Below are positions 1-7,037 of a stretch of DNA of 7,037 bases, piece by piece. The notes beneath the pieces were generated by a model. It had not been told where the DNA came from, searched no databases, and worked only from the letters and a program-made list of their open reading frames with translations. Both the position numbers and the translations under genes were made by a program. The first letter of the stretch is position 1, and each line of letters starts with the position of its first letter. Location of the stretch: assembly GCA_036558265.1 (NCBI GenBank), contig DATBFY010000012.1, positions 1 through 7,037 on the forward strand, given 5' to 3'. The stretch is from RYN-433 sp036558265 (GTDB lineage: Bacteria > Planctomycetota > Phycisphaerae > Tepidisphaerales > Tepidisphaeraceae).

Positions 1-263
1 TCGGCGTTCCGCGGGCACGCCACGACACGCACGATGTCCGCCCCGCGCTGGATCAGGCCCTCGGCCAGAAGAAAACCCACGGCGAGCTCATCGTCGTGGC
101 CGGGCGTCCGCATAGTGACACTGATGGCGCGACCCCGCACCCGAATCTCAAGCGGCTCTTCCTCGGCGACCTCATCGTCCGCCTGCGCCGCGGCGCCGTT
201 GTCATAACGCAGGATCGGGACGCGGTTCACGTCGGCATCCGCCGTCAAGTGCTCGTGATTCAT
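1..263 (-). CDS. fdhD: FdhD, formate dehydrogenase accessory sulfurtransferase (N-terminal part, runs off left edge)
   Basis: Reading the minus strand from an ATG at 263-261 gives 87 codons with no stop before the window edge. Residues about 36-80 hold the FdhD signature: a run beginning EEPLEIRVRGR, then the block MRTPGHDDELAVGFLLAEG, then a short helix ending in IVRVVAC. In the FdhD family this protein moves sulfur from IscS to the molybdenum bis-guanine-dinucleotide cofactor, a step needed for formate dehydrogenase activity. The catalytic CxxC loop lies further downstream and is outside the window. The first 30 residues are variable, as is usual. No in-frame ATG is found just upstream, and the next Met lies inside the conserved block, so this start is favoured. 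No Shine-Dalgarno sequence is seen. A TACAAT hexamer (minus strand, 278-273) lies nine bases before the start and could be a -10 element of a leaderless message, which is inference. The gene is transcribed away from the act operon. A functional link to it is not established. Confidence 0.9.
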   Translation of the reverse strand, partial: MNHEHLTADADVNRVPILRYDNGAAAQADDEVAEEEPLEIRVRGRAISVTMRTPGHDDELAVGFLLAEGLIQRGADIVRVVACPRNA

Positions 264-303
264 GCCATACGGATTGTACGAGATTTTGCGCCGCTTCGGG
301 GGG

Positions 304-327
304 CATGGGCAAGCTCGTTTGCCCGTG
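304..327. repeat. Inverted repeat GGGCAA-N6-TTGCCC
   Basis: GGGCAA at 307-312 is mirrored exactly by TTGCCC at 319-324 around a six-base centre. One mismatched pair outside the arms is followed by two more matching pairs (CA at 304-305 and TG at 326-327). It lies between the two divergent starts, 116 bases before the actA ATG and about 44 bases upstream of the fdhD ATG. It has no T-tract, so a terminator is unlikely. It could be a regulator binding site or chance in GC-rich DNA. Confidence 0.4.
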
Positions 328-353
328 TTCTTCACACCTCCTCAGCTCTTTTA

Positions 354-367
354 TGCATTCCAATGCA
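354..367. repeat. Short palindrome TGCATT-CC-AATGCA
   Basis: A perfect inverted repeat with six-base arms and a two-base centre sits in the AT-richest part of the intergenic region, 75 bases upstream of the actA start. Its overlap with the only weak -10-like sequence of the actA side (352-357) would suit an operator. No known regulator motif is recognised, so the role is inference. Confidence 0.4.
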
Positions 368-442
368 AATGAGGCTCCCTCGAATTTTCTGAGTAGCGTC
401 GCGAGCCGCGCGCCCAATAGAGTGTCGCCCGAGCCCTGAGGT

Positions 443-1102
443 ATGGCCCAACTCTTCAAACCATGGACGAACTCGCTCGCGCGCGGCACGATTTACGTCC
501 TCATCCTCGGTGGGGCGCTGGGTGGGTGGATCGCGTACGGCATTCAGACCTCCCCTTACGCCAGTTACCAGGGCGTCGTCCGCGACCAGCCCGTGCCGTT
601 CTCCCACGAGCACCACGTCGGCGGCCTCGGGATTGACTGCCGCTACTGCCACACCTCCGTCACCGACTCCAGCTTCGCCGGCCTCCCCGCCACACAGGTC
701 TGCATGACCTGCCACTCGCAGATCTGGACCAATGCCGCGCTGCTCGAGCCGGTGCGACAAAGCTGGCGAACCCAGACGCCGATCCACTGGACGCGCGTGA
801 ACAGCCTCCCCGGCTACGTCTATTTCGATCACAGCATTCACGTGGCCAAGGGCGTCGGCTGCGCCACCTGCCACGGCCCCGTGGACCGGATGCCCCTCAT
901 GTACCAGGCCCAGACCCTCCAGATGCGCTTCTGCCTCGATTGCCACCGTGATCCCACGCAGTACCTGCGGCCGCGCGACCAGGTCTTCAACATGGCCTAC
1001 CAGCCGCCGCCTGACCAGGCGCGCCTCGGGCGCGAACTGGCCGAGCGCTACCACGTCCGCGACGTGCAATCCCTGACGAACTGTTCGACGTGTCATCGCT
1101 GA
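443..1102 (+). CDS. actA: ActA, membrane-anchored pentaheme cytochrome c of Alternative Complex III
   Basis: This 219-residue protein carries five CxxCH heme c motifs: CRYCH (66-70), CMTCH (87-91), CATCH (140-144), CLDCH (164-168) and CSTCH (214-218). Five hemes is the number known for ActA. One hydrophobic segment at about 15-35 would act as an uncleaved N-terminal anchor, leaving the hemes in the periplasm. Histidines at 55, 57, 58, 130 and 133 are candidate distal heme ligands. The stretches QPVPFSHEHHVGGLGIDCRY and HSIHVAKGVGC are typical of the family. In the complex ActA receives electrons from the ActB clusters and passes them outward to ActE or the oxidase. The start is fixed by an in-frame TGA at 437-439, six bases upstream, with no other start codon between. 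The only purine-rich sequence, GAGG at 438-441, is one base from the ATG and too close for a normal Shine-Dalgarno. A soluble multiheme nitrite reductase partner is excluded by the gene order. Confidence 0.95.
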   Translation: MAQLFKPWTNSLARGTIYVLILGGALGGWIAYGIQTSPYASYQGVVRDQPVPFSHEHHVGGLGIDCRYCHTSVTDSSFAGLPATQVCMTCHSQIWTNAALLEPVRQSWRTQTPIHWTRVNSLPGYVYFDHSIHVAKGVGCATCHGPVDRMPLMYQAQTLQMRFCLDCHRDPTQYLRPRDQVFNMAYQPPPDQARLGRELAERYHVRDVQSLTNCSTCHR

Positions 1103-1125
1103 GCGAAATGCCGTGTGATGGAGTG

Positions 1126-1130
1126 AAGGA
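1126..1130 (+). promoter_or_regulatory. Ribosome binding site that decides the actB start
   Basis: AAGGA at 1126-1130 lies seven bases before the GTG at 1138. This is the best Shine-Dalgarno and spacing among the in-frame candidates (GTG 1090, ATG 1108, GTG 1138). The two upstream candidates have no comparable site, and the earliest would overlap the last codons of actA. Confidence 0.65.
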
Positions 1131-1137
1131 ACGACTC

Positions 1138-4319
<3,182 letters not shown>

Positions 4320-4323
<4 letters not shown>

Positions 4324-5738
4324 CCACGCAGGTCAGCCCCATCCGCCCTTCCCCGGTCACGCCGGGCACCGAGGTGCTGGCGCCCGGGCACAGCTATGGC
4401 AGTGTGACCGACCACATCGGCGGGATCGTGCTCTGGCGGCGGTTCGGGTGGATCTGGCTGGCGGGCTTCGCGATCACGTTCCTGCTGGTGCTGGTGCTGA
4501 CCGGGGCGATTTTCTGGTTGATCGTGCGCGGGATCGGGGTCTGGGGCGTTGACATCCCCGTGGCGTGGGGGTTTGCGATCATCAACTTCGTCTGGTGGAT
4601 CGGGATCGGCCACGCCGGCACGTTCATTAGCGCGATGTTGCTGTTGATGCGCCAGGACTGGCGCACCAGCATCAACCGCTTCGCCGAGGCGATGACGCTG
4701 TTTGCGGTCGCCTGCGCGGGGCTCTTTCCGCTGCTGCACCTGGGGCGGATCAAGTTCTTTTACTGGCTGATCCCTTATCCGAACACGATGTGGCTTTGGC
4801 CGCAGTTCCGCAGCGCGCTGGTTTGGGACGTTTTCGCGGTCAGCACGTATTTCACGGTGTCGCTGATTTTCTGGTACGTCGGGTTGATCCCGGATCTGGC
4901 CAGCTTGCGCGACCGAGCGGATTCGCGTGCTAAGCGCGTGATCTTCGGCGTGCTCGCGTTGGGTTGGCGCGGCGCGTCGCGGCACTGGCAGCGGTACCAG
5001 ACGGCGTATCTGCTGCTGGCGGGGTTGGCGGCGCCGCTTGTCGTGTCGGTGCACAGCATCGTGGGCATGGATTTCGCGTCGGCGCAATTGCCGGGGTGGC
5101 ATTCGACGATCTTCCCGCCGTATTTCGTAGCCGGGGCGATCTTCAGCGGGTTCGCGATGGTGCTTTCGCTGGCGATCCCGCTCCGTGTCGCGTTCAAACT
5201 CCAGGACTTCATCACGCTTCGTCACCTGGACAACTGCGCCAAGCTCATGCTGGTGACGGGTTTGATCGTCGCGTACGGGTATGCGTCCGAGTTCTACATG
5301 GGGTGGTACAGCGGCAACGTGTTCGAGTCGTTCGTGGGTCTTAACCGGATGACCGGACCGTACGCGGTAGCGACGTGGTTGATGCTGACCTGCAATGTGG
5401 TCGTGCCGCAGGCGCTGTGGATCCGGTTTGTGCGGCGAAGCCCCTTTTTACTGTTCATCCTGTCGCTGTTGATCAACGTGGGGATGTGGCTGGAGCGGTT
5501 CGTAATCATCATCACGAGCCTTCACCGGGATTTCCTGCCGAGTTCGTGGGGAATTTACCACCCGACGCGGTGGGACATCGCGACGCTGGCCGGGACGCTC
5601 GGGTTGTTCCTATGCCTGTTTTTCCTGTTCTGCCGGTTCCTGCCGGTGATCTCGATCTTCGAGATGCGGGAGTTGGTGCATCAGACCGGCCAGGGCGCGC
5701 ATCCGCCGGACCGGATGGAGCCTGCGCATGCACACTAA
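4320..5738 (+). CDS. actC: ActC, NrfD-family quinol-oxidising membrane subunit of Alternative Complex III
   Basis: This 472-residue, very hydrophobic protein belongs to the NrfD/PsrC family. About ten membrane helices can be read, near residues 45-69, 82-108, 121-140, 168-192, 227-246, 262-288, 305-325, 346-367, 374-399 and 418-443. Ten is the number expected for ActC. His140 in LLHLGR and Asp170 in LVWDVFAV sit where the family keeps residues of the periplasm-facing quinone pocket; this assignment is from memory of the family and not shown by the sequence alone. ActC oxidises quinol and delivers electrons to the ActB clusters. The start GTG shares four bases (GTGA) with the actB stop. A purine-rich run, GGGGGAAGGGGGG, lies just upstream, so translation is probably coupled to actB. 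Codon use differs from actB: codons ending in G (CTG, GTG, GGG, GCG) dominate over those ending in C. The C-terminal 30 residues are hydrophilic and end in a His-rich tail. Confidence 0.95.
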
Positions 5739-6264
5739 GGCGCTTTACGGACTGATGGCGGAGTTCGACGCGCCCGAGGCGTTGCGGGAAGCGGCTGCGC
5801 GAGTCCGGGCCGCGGGTTACACGCGCGCCGAAGCGTACAGCCCCTTCCCCGTGGAAGGCGTGACCGAGGCGCTGGGCTTCGGACGCACGCGGGTGCCGTT
5901 GATCGTATTGATCGGGGGGATCGTGGGGGCGGTGGGGGCGTTCGGCATGGAGTGGTACGCGAACGTCCTGAGTTACCCGTGGAACATCGGCGGCAAGCCG
6001 CCCAACTCCTGGCCGGCGTTCATTCCGATCACGTTTGAGCTGGGAGTGCTGGGGGCGTCGTTTGCGGCAGTGATCGGGATGCTGGCGATGAACAAGCTGC
6101 CGCAACCGTATCACCCGGTATTCAACGCGCCGCGGTTCGGGCTCGCGAGCCGCGACCGGTTCTTCCTGTGCATTGAGGCGGAGGATCCGATTTTTGACGC
6201 GCACGCGACCCGGCGTCTCCTGGAAGAGATGGGGCCGGTGGAAGTGGTGGAGGTGCCGCAATGA
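5728..6264 (+). CDS. actD: ActD, DUF3341 membrane subunit of Alternative Complex III
   Basis: The 178-residue product has the DUF3341 layout: an N-terminal soluble domain (about 1-55) that starts with LYGLMAEFDAPEALREA and includes AYSPFPVEG, two membrane helices (about 57-75 and 97-121) joined by a loop with YPWNIGGKPPNSWPAFIP, and a C-terminal soluble domain containing FGLASRDRFFL and DPIFDAH. In known complexes ActD is a peripheral-to-membrane subunit that binds no cofactor and probably stabilises the assembly; no heme or cluster motif is present here. The ATG lies inside the end of actC (11-nt overlap), with GGAG at 5717-5720 seven bases upstream, so the start is well supported. Its stop overlaps the actE start. 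The length is normal for the family. Confidence 0.95.
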   Translation: MHTKALYGLMAEFDAPEALREAAARVRAAGYTRAEAYSPFPVEGVTEALGFGRTRVPLIVLIGGIVGAVGAFGMEWYANVLSYPWNIGGKPPNSWPAFIPITFELGVLGASFAAVIGMLAMNKLPQPYHPVFNAPRFGLASRDRFFLCIEAEDPIFDAHATRRLLEEMGPVEVVEVPQ

Positions 6265-6935
6265 GGTTGCCGGTCGTTTTGCCGCTGCTGCTCACGGTCG
6301 TCGCGGGATGTAAGGATCCGGAAAACGACATGGCCCTGCAGCCCAGGTACGAGCCGTATCGAAAGGCGGAGATGTTTGCCGACCATGCCTCGGCGCGCCC
6401 GCTGGTGGCGGGGACGGTGGCGCGCGATCCGGCGCGGGTGCCGTCGCGGGCGTGGGCGGCGCGGGTGAGCAACCCGGAGGTGATGGCGACGGAACTGGCA
6501 CCCGCGGGCGGAAAGATCCCATTCCCAATCACGCGCGAGGTCATCGAGCACGGGCAGCAGGGGTTCGACATCTACTGCTCGGTCTGTCACGGGAGATTGG
6601 GGAACGGGGACGGGATGGTCGTGCAGCGGGGGTTCGTGCGGCCGCCGTCATTCCACGTGGAACGTCTGATCACCGCGCCGGACTCGCATTTCTTCGACGT
6701 GATCTCGAATGGGTTCGGAGCAATGTATCCCTATGGCGACCGCGTGCCGCCGCAATTGCGGTGGGAAATCGTGGCATACGTGCGGGCGCTGCAGACCGCG
6801 CCTGAGGTAGCGGGGGCCAGGTTGACGGCGGCGGATCGGCAAGCATTGGTGGCCTACGGAGATCGGCCGGCGCCCGCGCCGATCCGCCCGGCGAGTACGG
6901 GTCCGGCGACGCGGCCGAAGGAGGTGCGGCCGTGA
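6261..6935 (+). CDS. actE: ActE, monoheme lipoprotein cytochrome c of Alternative Complex III
   Basis: This 224-residue protein has a short hydrophobic signal ending in VVAGC, a lipobox that would make Cys17 the lipidated first residue of the mature protein. The N-terminal block (about 20-90) has the ActE-type sequence MALQPRYEPYRKAEMF and the segment GKIPFPITREVIEHG. A class I cytochrome c domain follows: heme site CSVCH at 106-110, GRLGNGDGMV after it, and Met155 in GFGAMYPYGDRVPP as the likely sixth ligand, then a C-terminal helix ending in IVAYVRALQ. The last 23 residues form a Pro/Ala-rich tail. ActE accepts electrons from ActA and is a candidate donor to the terminal oxidase. The start ATG overlaps the actD stop (ATGA), and GGAGGT at 6249-6254 lies six bases upstream, so coupling and start are both well supported. 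The gene ends in a GTGA overlap with the next one. Confidence 0.95.
   Translation: MRLPVVLPLLLTVVAGCKDPENDMALQPRYEPYRKAEMFADHASARPLVAGTVARDPARVPSRAWAARVSNPEVMATELAPAGGKIPFPITREVIEHGQQGFDIYCSVCHGRLGNGDGMVVQRGFVRPPSFHVERLITAPDSHFFDVISNGFGAMYPYGDRVPPQLRWEIVAYVRALQTAPEVAGARLTAADRQALVAYGDRPAPAPIRPASTGPATRPKEVRP
6918..6926 (+). promoter_or_regulatory. Strong ribosome binding site of actF
   Basis: AAGGAGGTG is an almost full-length match to the anti-Shine-Dalgarno sequence and lies five bases before the GTG at 6932. It sets the start of the partial last gene and lies inside the end of actE. Confidence 0.8.
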
Positions 6936-7037
6936 ACGAGCGACCGCTGAACATGTCGCCAGGTTTGTTTGCGGCCATCGTGCCGGCGCTGGTGTTCGGC
7001 GCGGTGGGTGTGGTAGTGGCGATCGTGGGGGGGCTGT
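6932..7037 (+). CDS. actF: ActF, NrfD-like membrane subunit of Alternative Complex III (N-terminus only)
   Basis: From the GTG at 6932, sharing GTGA with the actE stop, the frame stays open to the window end for 35 codons plus one base. The peptide begins with a short polar stretch (MNERPLNMSPG) and then a hydrophobic segment from residue 12 (LFAAIVPALVFGAVGVVVAI) that looks like a first membrane helix or signal anchor. Position after actE, tight overlap and hydrophobicity fit actF, which encodes a second NrfD-like subunit with about ten helices in known complexes. The visible part holds no family-specific motif, so the assignment rests on gene order. Confidence 0.75.
   Translation, partial: MNERPLNMSPGLFAAIVPALVFGAVGVVVAIVGGL

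Larger units (their letters stand above)
264..442. promoter_or_regulatory. Divergent fdhD/actA intergenic region with inverted repeats
   Basis: These 179 bases separate the divergently read fdhD and actA starts and must contain the promoters of both unless the act operon is read from elsewhere. They include AT-richer patches (273-287 and 348-388) in otherwise GC-rich DNA. No convincing -35/-10 pair was found for actA. The best weak candidate is TTCACA at 331-336 followed by TATGCA at 352-357, and its 15-base spacer is too short. Two inverted repeats listed separately are the clearest structure. No RNA gene or small coding region is evident. Confidence 0.55.

Noticed and set aside
304..327. 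Intrinsic terminator for a gene ending near actA
   Set aside because: Both flanking genes start here rather than end, and no T-run follows the repeat on either strand.

Overview
This window carries most of an operon for Alternative Complex III (ACIII, the Act complex), a respiratory quinol:electron-acceptor oxidoreductase that replaces the cytochrome bc1 complex in many bacteria. Five complete genes and the start of a sixth read left to right in the canonical order actA-actB-actC-actD-actE-actF. The first 263 bases hold the 5' part of a divergent fdhD gene (formate dehydrogenase accessory sulfurtransferase), which leaves the window at the left edge.

Layout: fdhD (partial, minus strand, 263 to 1); a 179-bp divergent intergenic region (264-442) with two inverted repeats and no confident promoter; actA (443-1102, pentaheme cytochrome c with a membrane anchor); actB (1138-4323, cofactor-less molybdopterin-type domain fused to a four-cluster ferredoxin domain, with an extended Tat signal); actC (4320-5738, NrfD-type quinol-oxidising membrane subunit); actD (5728-6264, two-helix DUF3341 subunit); actE (6261-6935, monoheme lipoprotein cytochrome c); actF (from 6932, NrfD-like subunit, cut by the right edge). 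From actB onward every junction overlaps by 4 or 11 nt and most starts have strong Shine-Dalgarno sequences, so the cluster is very likely one translationally coupled transcript. No gene-free stretch exceeds 300 bases.

How the parts work together (family knowledge): quinol is oxidised at ActC, electrons pass through the ActB iron-sulfur clusters to the ActA hemes and on to ActE or directly to a terminal oxidase. ActD and ActF complete the membrane part. Genes for a terminal oxidase often follow such clusters, but none is visible here.

The organism is an aerobically respiring, high-GC bacterium. The act complex occurs in Bacteroidota, Planctomycetota, Acidobacteriota, Myxococcota and others. 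Planctomycetota is possible from the composition, but the sequence alone does not settle it.

The system is known rather than new. The least ordinary signal is compositional: the plus strand is strongly C-rich from the left edge to about position 3850 and G-rich from about 4260 onward, and the switch falls inside the 3' part of actB and the actB/actC junction.
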